NCBI GenBank assembly: GCA_040755755.1
Contig: JBFLZW010000018.1
Location: 120,024 to 184,023 of the forward strand
DNA: 64,000 bases
Reading direction: 5' to 3'
Source: a bacterium
GTDB lineage: Bacteria; SZUA-182; DTGQ01
Positions 39,595 through 48,988 of the stretch are shown in pieces. The notes under the pieces were generated by a model. That model was not told where the DNA came from and made no database searches. It saw only the letters and a program-made list of their open reading frames with translations. A program made the position numbers and the translations under genes. How positions within the stretch are numbered: position 1 is the first letter of the stretch; each line of letters starts with the position of its first letter.

Positions 39595-40888
39595 GCTTCT
39601 TTCTCTCTCCCTGCGCTCTCCAGTCGTTCGCCTGAAGGTCCGGTGAAGGCAGAAACCGGCTCTTCTGAAACAATAAATCGACGATGCCGTCTGGTGTGGC
39701 CACCTCGATATCTTCGGGAACCTTCTGGCCTGTGGTTATATAGGAGATGGGCTTTCCGGTATAAATCATGTGATTAAAGATAGTGCCGGGATATGAGCTT
39801 TCATCCAGCTTGGTAAACAGCAGTTTCTCATACCGCAGCAGATTGAACTTCTGACTGATATTGATCAACTCCTTTTCATTGGTATTGATGCTCAGCACCA
39901 GGTGGATCTCGGGATCGGCGACCTGGGCCATAAATGCATTGAGCAGTTGCAGGTGTTCCTGGTCATTATGGCTGAAGCCCGCCGTATCGATGAGAACATA
40001 ATCCTGATCCTGGTATTGAAGCACGGCTTTTCGCATCTGCTCGAACGAGGAAGCCGGTGTTATGGGAATATTCATGATTCCGGCATAGGTATTGAGCTGT
40101 TCCACTGCACCGATCCGGTAGGTGTCAATAGTTATCAGGCCGACCTTCTGCCGTTTCTTCAACACGATTTCAGCGGACAGTTTGGCAATGGTCGTGGTTT
40201 TTCCGGTCCCCGTAGGCCCGACCAGGGCCACGAATTTCGGTTTTCGTGCACCCTGCTCTATCGGCCCGGAAGTCTTAACCAGCCGGGCAAGGATATCCCT
40301 GGCCAGTCCTTCCAGGTGGAGGCTGGTATAGTTTTCCGGCTGCGGGATCTCCAGAGTGAGGACTTCATAAATATGCTCGATAATGTCCTCCTGAAGGCCG
40401 ATGTTTTTGAGTAATTGACAAAGGGAAACAATCGGGCCATGGCCTTTTCGGCTCTCCCGGCCTGGACCGGAATTTTTTCCGCGAAATGAGCTGAAAGCGC
40501 CTTTCATGCTCTGCGCCATCTGCTTTGCACCCTCGGTCATCCACTGGAAATCGGGCAGGTGCCTGCGGGAGCGCTGCTGATCGATTTGGGGATCGATACC
40601 GGCAGTACGGACTGAACCCGGCCCGGCAGACCGGACCGGCGACGGTTCAGGGGGCTGCTGTGCTGAAGGCAGAATGCTTGCCGGATACTGGCGCGGATGC
40701 CCGGAGGATGGGATATCTTCATCCAGGGCAGCCATAACTTCCACCCGGGCCGGAGACATGAGGGCCAAAGGTCCGGTCCTGGCCTTGATATTATTGACGG
40801 ACAATATGAGCGCCTCAGGCCCCAGTTCCCTTTTGACCTGTCGCAGAGCTTCCTGGATATTTCCGGCTACATACTTTTTAATGTGCAT
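39587..40888 (-). CDS. flhF: Flagellar biosynthesis GTPase FlhF
   Basis: FlhF is an SRP-type GTPase that sets flagellar position. The N-terminus MHIKKYVAGNIQEALRQVKR and GPEALILSVNNIK is the B domain start. The G domain has VGPTGTGKTTTIAKLSAE (P-loop), IDTYRIGAVEQL and IDTAGFSHND, and FTKLDESSYPG. The linker (about 70-150) is Pro/Ser/Gln-rich. It overlaps flhA by 11 bases and flhG by 8, so the three are coupled. Together with FlhG it suggests polar flagellation. Confidence 0.95.
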   Translation of the reverse strand: MHIKKYVAGNIQEALRQVKRELGPEALILSVNNIKARTGPLALMSPARVEVMAALDEDIPSSGHPRQYPASILPSAQQPPEPSPVRSAGPGSVRTAGIDPQIDQQRSRRHLPDFQWMTEGAKQMAQSMKGAFSSFRGKNSGPGRESRKGHGPIVSLCQLLKNIGLQEDIIEHIYEVLTLEIPQPENYTSLHLEGLARDILARLVKTSGPIEQGARKPKFVALVGPTGTGKTTTIAKLSAEIVLKKRQKVGLITIDTYRIGAVEQLNTYAGIMNIPITPASSFEQMRKAVLQYQDQDYVLIDTAGFSHNDQEHLQLLNAFMAQVADPEIHLVLSINTNEKELINISQKFNLLRYEKLLFTKLDESSYPGTIFNHMIYTGKPISYITTGQKVPEDIEVATPDGIVDLLFQKSRFLPSPDLQANDWRAQGERKKHV

Positions 40889-42971
40889 TCGGCAGTTCCA
40901 CCACGCCTAAGGATTGAATTTTGATGTTATCCGCGATTTCATGATACGCCAGGGTGACCAGCTTGGGGATGAACCGCTCGGTCAGCCCCCTGATATACCG
41001 CCGTACTGCACCGGAGCAGAGCAGAATGGGATAATTGTCCGACTCGGTGCTTTTCTCGACAGCGTGGCTGATCCGGGTGATGATCTCCTGAGCCACACCG
41101 GGATTCAAGGTCAAATGGCTTCCCTGATCCGTATGCTGGATTGATTTAATAACGATATCCTCGATCTTCTGATCCAGAACAAAAGCGGCCAGGGTCCCTC
41201 CCTCGTCCTGGTACAGACTCGAGATAGTGCGGGCCAGTCTGCCCCGGACATATTCGGTCAGAATATCCGGGTCCTTGGTCGATCTGCCATAGTCTCCAAG
41301 GGCCTCGATAATCGTCACCAGGTCACGGATCGGTATCTGCTCCTTCAGCAGATTCTGGAGCACCTTCTGGACCGTGCCCAGTGACAGCAGGGCGGGAACG
41401 ACTTCTTCCACCACCTTGGGGTGTGTTTCAGCCAGACTCTCCAGCATGGTCTGGACATCCTGCCGGGTAAACAGCTCGTGAGAATGTGTCCTGATGACCT
41501 CTTTGAAGTGGGTGGCCACGACCGTGGAAAGGTCCACTACCGTATATCCGAGGGCCCTGGCTTTGTTGGTTTCCCGTTCGGGAATCCACAGGGCTGAGAG
41601 CCCGAAAGTCGGGTCCGTGGTTGGAATACCCTCGATGGGCACTGCATGCTCGTCCGTATTCATGGCCAGGCAGTGGCCGGGCATCAGGCTTCCGTGGGCA
41701 ACAGCCACTCCCTTGATAAGGATGGAGTAGGCATTCGGGTCAAGCCGCAGATTATCCCTGATTCTGACCGCCGGGAAGACAAATCCCAGCTCTGAAGCAT
41801 ACTGCTTGCGAATGGCCGTAATCCGGTCCAGAATCTCCCCGTGCTGATTCAAGTCGATGAGCGGAATCAGGCGAAGGCCGACTTCAAGGCCCAGGGGTTC
41901 AACCAGCGTAAACAGTCTGGCTTCGGTATCGGATGGCGGGGGAGCGGGCCTGGCCTCTTCCTCGGCCTTTTTGTGCTCACCCGTCTGTACCTTGTAGACC
42001 GAATACGCCAGAAGGCCGCTGGCTGCCGATAGACCCAGGAACGAGAAAGTGGGAAGGCCCGGCACCAGACCGAAGCAGAACAGGATAGCTGAAGTAAGCC
42101 CGATGGCTTTGGGATGAATCAGCAGTTGCTTGGTCATTTCCTCGCCGATAGTCGTTTCCGAAATAGCCCTGGTAACGATGATACCAGAAGCGGTGGAAAT
42201 AATCAGAGCCGGAATCTGGCCAACCAGTCCATCCCCCACAGTCAGAATGATATAGGTAGTGGCGGCATCGCTGACCGACATCCCCTTTTGCAGCACGCCG
42301 ACCACCAGCCCGCCGAGAATATTGATCAGGGTGATCACGATGCCGGCAATGGCATCTCCCTTGACAAACTTGCTGGCACCGTCCATAGCCCCGTAAAATT
42401 CAGCCTCCTGGGAGATTTTAAGCCTTCGCATCCTGGCCTGCTCTTCGTTGATCATTCCGGCATTGAGATCGGCATCGATGCTCATCTGCTTCCCCGGCAT
42501 GGCATCCAGGGTAAAGCGGGCTGAAACCTCGGCTGTACGCTCCGCGCCCCTGGTAATAACGATAAAGTTGATCAGAACCAGAATGAAGAAAACCAAGAGT
42601 CCAACCACATAGTTGCCGCCGATGACGAAACTGCCGAAAGCCATGATGACTTTTCCGGCAGCTTCGACCCCGTTTTCTCCGTGCAGCAGGATGAGCCGGG
42701 TCGAGGCTACATTGAGCGACAGCCGAAAGAGCGTGGCCACCAGGAGCAGTGATGGGAAAACCGAGAATTCAAGCGGATCGAGGGTATAGAGCGAGGAGAG
42801 GAGAATGACCACGGACAGGGCAATATCAAAGCTCAGCAGGAAATCCAGCATCAGCGGAGGAAGCGGGATGATCATGACTCCGACAATGCCGATCACACCG
42901 GCGGCGATCAGAAGATCGCTCTTTCCGGTCAAGACTTTGATAGGAACCTGAATTCGGGACTGTTCTGCCAT
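40878..42971 (-). CDS. flhA: Flagellar export gate protein FlhA
   Basis: FlhA is the large transmembrane component of the type III export gate; its cytosolic nonamer ring receives chaperone-substrate complexes. The 697-residue product has eight membrane segments in about the first 320 residues (for example GVIGIVGVMIIPLPPLMLDF), the FHIPEP-type loop with SARFTLDAMPGKQMSIDADL, and a full cytosolic domain with VRIRDNLRLDPNAYSILIKG and the C-terminal ILLCSGAVRRYIRGLTER. It lies downstream of flhB; a composite repeat fills the gap. Confidence 0.95.
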   Translation of the reverse strand: MAEQSRIQVPIKVLTGKSDLLIAAGVIGIVGVMIIPLPPLMLDFLLSFDIALSVVILLSSLYTLDPLEFSVFPSLLLVATLFRLSLNVASTRLILLHGENGVEAAGKVIMAFGSFVIGGNYVVGLLVFFILVLINFIVITRGAERTAEVSARFTLDAMPGKQMSIDADLNAGMINEEQARMRRLKISQEAEFYGAMDGASKFVKGDAIAGIVITLINILGGLVVGVLQKGMSVSDAATTYIILTVGDGLVGQIPALIISTASGIIVTRAISETTIGEEMTKQLLIHPKAIGLTSAILFCFGLVPGLPTFSFLGLSAASGLLAYSVYKVQTGEHKKAEEEARPAPPPSDTEARLFTLVEPLGLEVGLRLIPLIDLNQHGEILDRITAIRKQYASELGFVFPAVRIRDNLRLDPNAYSILIKGVAVAHGSLMPGHCLAMNTDEHAVPIEGIPTTDPTFGLSALWIPERETNKARALGYTVVDLSTVVATHFKEVIRTHSHELFTRQDVQTMLESLAETHPKVVEEVVPALLSLGTVQKVLQNLLKEQIPIRDLVTIIEALGDYGRSTKDPDILTEYVRGRLARTISSLYQDEGGTLAAFVLDQKIEDIVIKSIQHTDQGSHLTLNPGVAQEIITRISHAVEKSTESDNYPILLCSGAVRRYIRGLTERFIPKLVTLAYHEIADNIKIQSLGVVELPNAH

Positions 42972-43000
42972 AGTTTATGCGACTGCCTTATAAAAGATGA

Positions 43001-43140
43001 AAGAATGATCTCGCGCAGAGACGCAGAGGCGCAGAGAATGACCAAAAACGATGTCCTCTGCGCCTTTGCGTCTCTGCGCGAGAAATACCAAGAAATGACA
43101 ACACTGTCGTGTCGTCTTTCCCATAAAAGCGTTTATCTTT
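43001..43140. repeat. GCAGAGACGCAGAGG composite repeat, copy 2
   Basis: Arms GCGCAGAGACGCAGAGGCGC and GCGCCTTTGCGTCTCTGCGC bracket ATGACCAAAAACGATGTCC. The tail CACTGTCGTGTCGTCTTTCC and AAAAGCGTTTATCTTT matches the tail of the copy at 27463-27593. It separates flhB and flhA. Confidence 0.85.
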
Positions 43141-43149
43141 GTGTTTTTC

Positions 43150-44223
43150 TTACCTTCCATATTTCTCCGGTTTCAGCCGGTAGACATAGGCCAGGATTTC
43201 AGCTACTGCCTGGTAAAGATGCGGTGGAATCGCCTTTCCGATGTCCACGGTTTTATACAGCAGTTGGGCAAGGGGTTTATTTTCCACCAGAGGAATGCCG
43301 TGCTCTCTGGCTATTTCCTTGATTTTTTCAGCAACGAATCCGGCACCTTTGGCAATGACCGTGGGAGCGGCCATACCCCGGGCATCATAGCGCAGGGCAA
43401 CGGCCAGATGCTGCGGGTTGGTGATAACCACATCGGCCTGGGGGACATGGGCCATCATGCGCTGGCGGGCAATCCGCTGCTGGATCTTGCGAATCTGGGC
43501 CCGCACTTTAGGGTCTCCTTCAGCCTGGCGCATTTCCTCCTTGACCTCCTCTTTGGTCATCATCAGGCTTTTATTCCATTCGTACCGCTGGTAGATATAA
43601 TCGAGAATGGCCATAATCAGCAGGGCAATGGTCGAGCGAAGGAGAATCCTGAACGAGACAGCGCAGATGGAATAAAAGATGCTTCCCGGAGCCATGGCCG
43701 AAAGGAGAGGAATGCCGGGCAGCTCCTCCATGATGGTTTTATAGGCGATGAAGCCGATCACCCCTACCTTGAGCAGGGACTTTATCAATTCTGCCAGCGA
43801 CCTGAGTGAAAAAAGGTTCCAAAAGCCCGTGATCGGATTCAGCTTCCCCAGGTCCGGCTTCAGGGTTTGTGTGGTCAGGAGAAAACCGACCTGGCCGAAA
43901 TTAGTTGCCAGAGCAAAGACAGCCATCAGCAGAATAATCGGCGCAAGGATGGGCAGCATTTTTTTCTCGATCTGGAAAAGAAGGCTGACCAGGTTGCTGT
44001 CCTGAATAGTCAGCTCACCGCTCGATCGAAGCAGCCACTGCATAAGCTCACCCAGATGGTGGAGGAACCTGGCCCCATAAAAATGAAAAGCGATCAGGGT
44101 TGCCAGCAGGATGGAAACAGTTCCCAGTTCCCGTGACCTGGCGACCTGGCCTTTGGTCCGGGCCTCGTGCTTTCGCTTGGGAGTTGGTTGTTCGGTTCTT
44201 TTCGATCTGTCGGTATCGGCCAA
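43150..44223 (-). CDS. flhB: Export switch protein FlhB with NPQH cleavage motif
   Basis: FlhB controls substrate specificity of flagellar export. The 357-residue product has an N-terminal TEQPTPKRKHEARTKGQVAR, four membrane segments (between about 30 and 215), the linker EVKEEMRQAEGDPKVRAQIR and the cytosolic domain. The autocleavage motif, normally NPTH, reads NPQH here (Asn269-Pro270), followed by LAVALRYD. Cleavage needs Asn and Pro, which are intact, but the Thr position is conserved in most FlhB proteins. The partner FliK is also unusual. It starts 4 bases after fliR ends. Confidence 0.94.
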   Translation of the reverse strand: MADTDRSKRTEQPTPKRKHEARTKGQVARSRELGTVSILLATLIAFHFYGARFLHHLGELMQWLLRSSGELTIQDSNLVSLLFQIEKKMLPILAPIILLMAVFALATNFGQVGFLLTTQTLKPDLGKLNPITGFWNLFSLRSLAELIKSLLKVGVIGFIAYKTIMEELPGIPLLSAMAPGSIFYSICAVSFRILLRSTIALLIMAILDYIYQRYEWNKSLMMTKEEVKEEMRQAEGDPKVRAQIRKIQQRIARQRMMAHVPQADVVITNPQHLAVALRYDARGMAAPTVIAKGAGFVAEKIKEIAREHGIPLVENKPLAQLLYKTVDIGKAIPPHLYQAVAEILAYVYRLKPEKYGR

Positions 44224-44226
44224 CTT

Positions 44227-45012
44227 TTACATCCCTTTCATCAAAAACAGCAGCGCATGATCCAGGTTACGGAAAGCCTGGCCGAGCACCTGGACAAAGA
44301 GCGGCATGGACACAGCCAGAATAAACAGGCCAAGAGCGATACCCAGCGGCATGGCTACCATGAAGATATTCATCTGCGGCATGGTCCTGGCCATAAGGCC
44401 GAGAAATACATTGGTAAAAATCGTTATGGCAATGACCGGGGCCCCGATCTGTATGGCCAGAATGAACATCCTGCCAGCCAGAACCATAACTTTTTCCACC
44501 AGAATCCCCTGGGGCTGAAATTTGAGGGGCGGAATCAGCCTGAAGCTGCTGACAAGCGCTCTGATCAGAATGTGATGGGCGTTCAGACTCAAAAATATCA
44601 GTCCGGCCACAAGATTCTGCAGTTGCCCCAGCAGGGAAACCTGTATCCCGCTCATGGGGTCGAGAATATTGGACATGGCCAGCCCCATCTGGTAGCCTGC
44701 AAGTTGTCCGGCCAGTTGAACTGCATCAAAAAGCAGCCGGCTGATAAATCCGAGGATCAGTCCAACCATAAGCTCGGTCGAGGCCAGATAGAAGAGAACG
44801 AACGGCTCAGGCGTCACCGAGAAAGATGGCCAGGTTTCCTTCTGCAGGACCGGCGTCAGAATCAGGGCGACCAGAAGTCCCAGCGAAATCCTGATCTGCA
44901 CCGGAACCACCCGGTCACCGAACAGCGGCGCGGCAAAAAGTATTCCGCTGACGCGGATGAAAATCAGCACAAAAGGTATAAATTGTGTCTCGGTAATCCA
45001 GAGAATATCCAT
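44227..45012 (-). CDS. fliR: Flagellar export gate protein FliR
   Basis: FliR is part of the FliPQR export channel. The 261-residue membrane protein has FVLIFIRVSGILFAAPLFGD near the N-terminus, and later YQMGLAMSNILDPMSGIQV, a conserved stretch of the family, with about six hydrophobic segments. It follows fliQ by 9 bases and precedes flhB by 4, the most common order. Little else is notable; no strong ribosome site is seen, so coupling to fliQ translation is likely. Confidence 0.95.
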   Translation of the reverse strand: MDILWITETQFIPFVLIFIRVSGILFAAPLFGDRVVPVQIRISLGLLVALILTPVLQKETWPSFSVTPEPFVLFYLASTELMVGLILGFISRLLFDAVQLAGQLAGYQMGLAMSNILDPMSGIQVSLLGQLQNLVAGLIFLSLNAHHILIRALVSSFRLIPPLKFQPQGILVEKVMVLAGRMFILAIQIGAPVIAITIFTNVFLGLMARTMPQMNIFMVAMPLGIALGLFILAVSMPLFVQVLGQAFRNLDHALLFLMKGM

Positions 45013-45021
45013 AAGCTCACG

Positions 45022-45291
45022 CTACCTGATAAGCAGGGGAATATTCACGAATATCCTGGTGGCAAAGCCTTTGAGCATGGCAATCATCCAGGGAAAGAAC
45101 AGCAGCAGGGAGATGGCCACAGCCAGGATTTTCGGGATAAAGGTCAGGGTCATTTCCTGAATCTGGGTGACAGCCTGAAAAAGAGCCACCAGCACCCCCC
45201 CGATCAGCCCGGCAATCAGCATGGGGGCCGAGATGAGCAGGGCAAGTTTCAGTGTCTCGTTAATATACTGAATAATCAATTCCGTGGTCAT
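45022..45291 (-). CDS. fliQ: Flagellar export gate protein FliQ
   Basis: An 89-residue protein with two membrane helices: LKLALLISAPMLIAGLIGGV and, after FQAVTQIQEMTLTFIPKILA, a second helix LAVAISLLLFFPWMI. The loop sequence is the FliQ hallmark. It is one of four subunits in the FliP5Q4R1 export channel. It lies between fliP (16-base gap) and fliR. Confidence 0.95.
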   Translation of the reverse strand: MTTELIIQYINETLKLALLISAPMLIAGLIGGVLVALFQAVTQIQEMTLTFIPKILAVAISLLLFFPWMIAMLKGFATRIFVNIPLLIR

Positions 45292-45307
45292 ACCGGGTTT
45301 TTACTCC

Positions 45308-46099
45308 TTAAGCGAAACTCTTTACCAGAGAACCCACCATGAGGTTCCATCCATCGATCAGAACAAAAAAGATCAGCTTGAATGGGAGCGAAATCATGAT
45401 CGGCGGCAGCATCATCATGCCCATTGACAGGAGGACCGAAGAGACCACCATATCGACCACCAGAAAGGGAAGATAAATCAGGAAACCGATCTGAAATGCG
45501 GTCTTCAGCTCGCTGATGATAAACGAGGGAATGAGGACCGAGGTAGGAATATCATCAGGCTTTCGCGGTCGTTTCAGATGGGCCAGACTCACGAACAGGG
45601 CCAGGTCTTTTTCCCGCGTCTGGCGGAGCATGAATCCCCGCAGGGGGGTGATGGTTTTGTTCCATGCTTCAGCCTGGCTGATCTGCTGGCTCAAGTACGG
45701 CTGAAGGGCTTCGGCATTGATTTTTTTCAGAATGGGAGACATGACGAAAAAGGTCAAAAAAAGCGACAGGCCGATGATGATCTGATTGGTCGGCAACTGC
45801 TGGGTTCCAAGCGCCTGGCGGAAGAAGGAGAGCACCACGACGATGCGGGTAAACGAGGTAACCATCATCAAAATGGCCGGGGCCAGCGAGAGAATAGTCA
45901 ACAGAAACAGAATCTGCAATGAAGTACCGATATCCTTCGGCTGGCTTGAGTCGTCCATGCTGACACTGATTTTGGGAATGGAAATCCCTCCCTGCTTCCC
46001 CTGCTGGGCCATTGCCGGGACAGTCCCTGCGGCGGTGAGGCACAGGAGGAGAAGAATGGATATCATGAGGATATGCTGGTGCACATTTGTGAGCATCAT
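45308..46099 (-). CDS. fliP: Flagellar export gate protein FliP
   Basis: The main subunit of the export channel. The 263-residue protein has a cleavable-type signal segment (ILLLLCLTAAGTVPAMA), then LQILFLLTILSLAPAILMMV, TSFTRIVVVLSFFRQALGTQ and the periplasmic loop ending RQTREKDLALFV. A second membrane pair follows (FIISELKTAFQIGFLIYLPF and MMMLPPIMISLPFKL). It overlaps fliO by 4 bases. Confidence 0.95.
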   Translation of the reverse strand: MMLTNVHQHILMISILLLLCLTAAGTVPAMAQQGKQGGISIPKISVSMDDSSQPKDIGTSLQILFLLTILSLAPAILMMVTSFTRIVVVLSFFRQALGTQQLPTNQIIIGLSLFLTFFVMSPILKKINAEALQPYLSQQISQAEAWNKTITPLRGFMLRQTREKDLALFVSLAHLKRPRKPDDIPTSVLIPSFIISELKTAFQIGFLIYLPFLVVDMVVSSVLLSMGMMMLPPIMISLPFKLIFFVLIDGWNLMVGSLVKSFA

Positions 46100-46896
46100 A
46101 CTTTTTTCAATCCTTTAAGCCGGCTTTCCAGGATACCGGCAATACTGCTGGCACTTCCCGACTCCTGGGGAAGATGCTGCATTTTCAGCGCGTTTATCGA
46201 CAGTTGCTCGGCGAAGCTCTCGGCAGCCTTCGGCCTGGTCTTTACCCCCCCGGTTTCTTCGGTCTTCGATTTTCCCAGAGAGTTGAGCTGGGTCAGGACA
46301 ACGATTTGCTGGCCGCCCACACCCAGGAGCAGGGTCTGATTTTCCACCTGGACCAGGACCAGGGAATTTTTCGGCCCCAGGGAACAGGTCTCAAGGAGAT
46401 GGATATACTTTCCCCCCAGAAGGTTTCCCTTGAGATAATATTTTTTCACCAGGTAGCTCATGCCGAAGATACCAGCCAGAACCAGTGCCAGAGAGAAGGC
46501 AGCCTTCAGCATGGAGGGGCCAGGGAGGACGGATTGAGAAGGTTGCGGACGTGTCCTTTCGCTGAGCCTTTCCCTGAGCAGGTCGAGAGCTTCGGAGGAT
46601 CGATCGCCCCCCCCGGCGGAAGATCGGGCAGCATCCCCGATGAAAGATTGGTCATCCCCGGCGAAAGATTGTATCTCTCCGCCGGTTTCTTCGGGCAAAA
46701 CCTGCTCCCCGGCCCCAATCCGCCGGCGTGCGGAATCGGACATGCGGGATGATGATCCCGCTGATGCGGCAAATACAGGGGAAATCATCAGCGGGCCAAG
46801 GATAGACAACCAGAGAAAAACCATCCCCCTTTTTTTCCGAAGGGTCTGTCCAAGATTTCTCATTACGATGTCGATAATGAAAACAGGGAGGTTCAT
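46096..46896 (-). CDS. fliO: Flagellar assembly protein FliO
   Basis: FliO helps assemble the FliP ring. The 266-residue product is longer than many FliO proteins. It has an N-terminal hydrophobic segment (GMVFLWLSILGPLMISPVFA), a Ser/Gly/Arg-rich periplasmic stretch of about 90 residues with repeated SFAGDD/SFIGDA-like motifs, a membrane segment (LKAAFSLALVLAGIFGMSYL) and the conserved cytosolic SH3-like part (IHLLETCSLGPKNSLVLVQV, ending LLLGVGGQQIVVL). It overlaps fliN and fliP by 4 bases each. Confidence 0.88.
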   Translation of the reverse strand: MNLPVFIIDIVMRNLGQTLRKKRGMVFLWLSILGPLMISPVFAASAGSSSRMSDSARRRIGAGEQVLPEETGGEIQSFAGDDQSFIGDAARSSAGGGDRSSEALDLLRERLSERTRPQPSQSVLPGPSMLKAAFSLALVLAGIFGMSYLVKKYYLKGNLLGGKYIHLLETCSLGPKNSLVLVQVENQTLLLGVGGQQIVVLTQLNSLGKSKTEETGGVKTRPKAAESFAEQLSINALKMQHLPQESGSASSIAGILESRLKGLKKV

Positions 46897-47330
46897 CTGA
46901 GTTTTTCGATCCTCTCCATAACACTGAGAATTTCGGTAAGCCGGATGCCATATTTTTCGTTGACCACGACTACTTCACCTTTGGCAACGGGTTTATGGTT
47001 GACCAGGACCTCGAGGGCGCTCCCCGCGGGATTGGTAAGCTCGATGATGGATCCCTGGCCGAGTTTCAGGATATCGGCAATGCGTACCTTGGTCCGCCCC
47101 AGCTCTACCGAGATTTCCAGGGGGATATCGAGAATAAAATCAAGATTGCGGGGAAAGCAGTGCTGGTCCTGATCGGGAGTTTCCCCTGTCTGAAAAACAG
47201 GGGACCGCGGGGCTTCTTCCTGCATTTGCGGCTCCAGAAGAGACGAGGGAGTAAAATCCTCCGGCAGGGCAGACGGATCGATCTGCCCATTCATATTTTC
47301 AGGGTCGTAGGGTGGTGTTTTTCCCGGCAT
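46893..47330 (-). CDS. fliN: Flagellar switch protein FliN
   Basis: FliN forms the lower C ring that binds CheY and exports substrates. The 145-residue product has a variable N-terminal 65 residues and the SpoA/FliN domain: LDIPLEISVELGRTKVRIAD, ILKLGQGSIIELTNPAGSAL, VLVNHKPVAKGEVVVVNEKY and GIRLTEIL. It overlaps fliM by one base and fliO by four, so fliM-N-O-P are translated as a coupled group. Confidence 0.95.
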   Translation of the reverse strand: MPGKTPPYDPENMNGQIDPSALPEDFTPSSLLEPQMQEEAPRSPVFQTGETPDQDQHCFPRNLDFILDIPLEISVELGRTKVRIADILKLGQGSIIELTNPAGSALEVLVNHKPVAKGEVVVVNEKYGIRLTEILSVMERIEKLR

Positions 47331-48334
47331 CAGGCATTTCTCCTTTTCGGCGAGAGAACCGACGTAATGCTGAGGGCATTATTGCCTTTATAGTGGCCCG
47401 GATAACCCTTGAATTTGGGCACTCCCTCGACATAGACCATCAGCTCGTCTCCGATAAATTGATTCAGAAGAATAACGTCTCCGATTTTCATGGACAAAAG
47501 ATCCCGAACCGTGACATTCTTCTTCCCCAGTTCCACCGTAACATTGGCATGAATACAGGGGACATACTCCTTCAGGTTATTCATCCATGAATAACTGGAT
47601 TTTTGTTCATCATGGCCGACCGTACTGGTCAGCTTCTGCTTGATCGGCTCAAGTGTGGTATACGGCAAAGCCAGCGTAAGCACGCCGTTGGATTCTTCAA
47701 TCTTGGTTGAAAAATAGGTAACCACAAACATCTCATCGTGGGAAACACTGGTAATATAGCGGCTGTCAAACTCCACGTCTCCGACATCGATGGTGACGGA
47801 TATAACCGTTTTCCAGACTTCCTCCAGGCAATTAATGACTTCGCGGGTAACCTTGGCCATCAGATGCTGTTCGATAGGTCCAAATTCCTCTTTCTTCATG
47901 TTCTTCGTAATCTGGCCGTTTCCTCCGCACAGGTAGTCGATGATAACCATCGCCAGATGGGTATCGAAAGCCACAAAGGGAGAACCGGGCAGAGGATCCA
48001 GGTGCAGGATGTTTATCCAGGAAGGCACCGGAATTGATTTCGATACATCCGCAAAGCTCAGGTGGTTGCTGGAAATGATGTCAACCTCTACAACTTTGCG
48101 CAGCATGGTGGAAAGGGTAGCCCTGAATTTTCGGACAAAACGGTTGTTGATAATTTCCAGCCCCACCATCTTCGATGGCAGGGTTTTTTTATCTGTCAGA
48201 TCAAACTCCGCCACTATCTGGGAGGGAGTAACCAGCAGCCCTTCAGTTTCGACTTTTCCATCGAAGACCGCTTCGCTGAGGGCCTTTATCTCATCCGGCG
48301 ACAGAATATCGCTGATACTGTTTTCGGTTGCCAT
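47330..48334 (-). CDS. fliM: Flagellar switch protein FliM
   Basis: FliM is the middle C-ring protein. The 334-residue product has the N-terminal peptide ILSPDEIKALSEAV, a diverged form of the CheY-binding LSQxEIDALL motif, then the CheC-like middle domain (KFRATLSTMLRKVVEVDIIS, LLCGG-like IIDYLCGGNGQ) and the C-terminal SpoA domain (VTVELGKKNVTVRDLLSMKI, GDVILLNQFIGDELMVYVEG). The presence of a CheY-type peptide implies chemotaxis genes elsewhere in the genome. Confidence 0.95.
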   Translation of the reverse strand: MATENSISDILSPDEIKALSEAVFDGKVETEGLLVTPSQIVAEFDLTDKKTLPSKMVGLEIINNRFVRKFRATLSTMLRKVVEVDIISSNHLSFADVSKSIPVPSWINILHLDPLPGSPFVAFDTHLAMVIIDYLCGGNGQITKNMKKEEFGPIEQHLMAKVTREVINCLEEVWKTVISVTIDVGDVEFDSRYITSVSHDEMFVVTYFSTKIEESNGVLTLALPYTTLEPIKQKLTSTVGHDEQKSSYSWMNNLKEYVPCIHANVTVELGKKNVTVRDLLSMKIGDVILLNQFIGDELMVYVEGVPKFKGYPGHYKGNNALSITSVLSPKRRNA

Positions 48335-48355
48335 TTCTTCATCCTTAGAGAAAAG

Positions 48356-48853
48356 CTATTGAATGACAAACTCGGTAAAGTAGACCTTGCGCACTTCACC
48401 GCTCGTCAAGACAGTATTGATCCGGTTCATGATTTCAGCACGAAGGCGTATCTTGCCGGAGACATCGGCTATGTCGTCATAGGATTTGCTGGATAGCAAA
48501 ACCAGCATATTGTCCTGAATTTCCGGCATCTTCTGCGTGATCTCCTCTTTCAGCAACTCCGTACTCAATTCCAGCTTGATGGTGGCTTTCAAATACCGCC
48601 TTCCTGAATCTCCCATGAGGTTGACAATGAAGGTATTCAAATCCAAAATCGGCCCTTGCGCAGGCGCTTCTTTCTGCTGCTCCGCCGCGGCTTCCGAATG
48701 GGGAGCGCTCTTTGTATGAGCATCGGCGCTTTTCCGGGGTGCCAGAAATTTCAGGTAAACAAAAATACCGGCACTGACCAAAAGAACCACTACTCCGCCG
48801 ACGATGATCAGCAGCTTGGTCGATAAAAATCCCTGTTCATTCCTCAAATTCAT
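48356..48853 (-). CDS. fliL: Flagellar basal-body-associated protein FliL
   Basis: FliL rings the stator and helps torque generation. The 165-residue protein has one membrane segment (LLIIVGGVVVLLVSAGIFVY), an Ala/Ser/Lys-rich periplasmic linker and the FliL domain with ILDLNTFIVNLMGDSGRRYL, KATIKLEL and a C-terminal VRKVYFTEFVIQ. It lies between the second motB-like gene and fliM. The gap of 135 bases upstream shows no obvious terminator. Confidence 0.93.
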   Translation of the reverse strand: MNLRNEQGFLSTKLLIIVGGVVVLLVSAGIFVYLKFLAPRKSADAHTKSAPHSEAAAEQQKEAPAQGPILDLNTFIVNLMGDSGRRYLKATIKLELSTELLKEEITQKMPEIQDNMLVLLSSKSYDDIADVSGKIRLRAEIMNRINTVLTSGEVRKVYFTEFVIQ

Positions 48854-48988
48854 AACTTCCCCCCGAAAAATTCAGAGTATTCTGGAGATATTCGACTTTC
48901 ACAAGCAACACAAGATGAGGAGTCTCAGGAGCACGGTGCATCCGGAAAAAGCTGAAGCTGCGGGAACTGGTTGTTTTCCTAATTCAAT

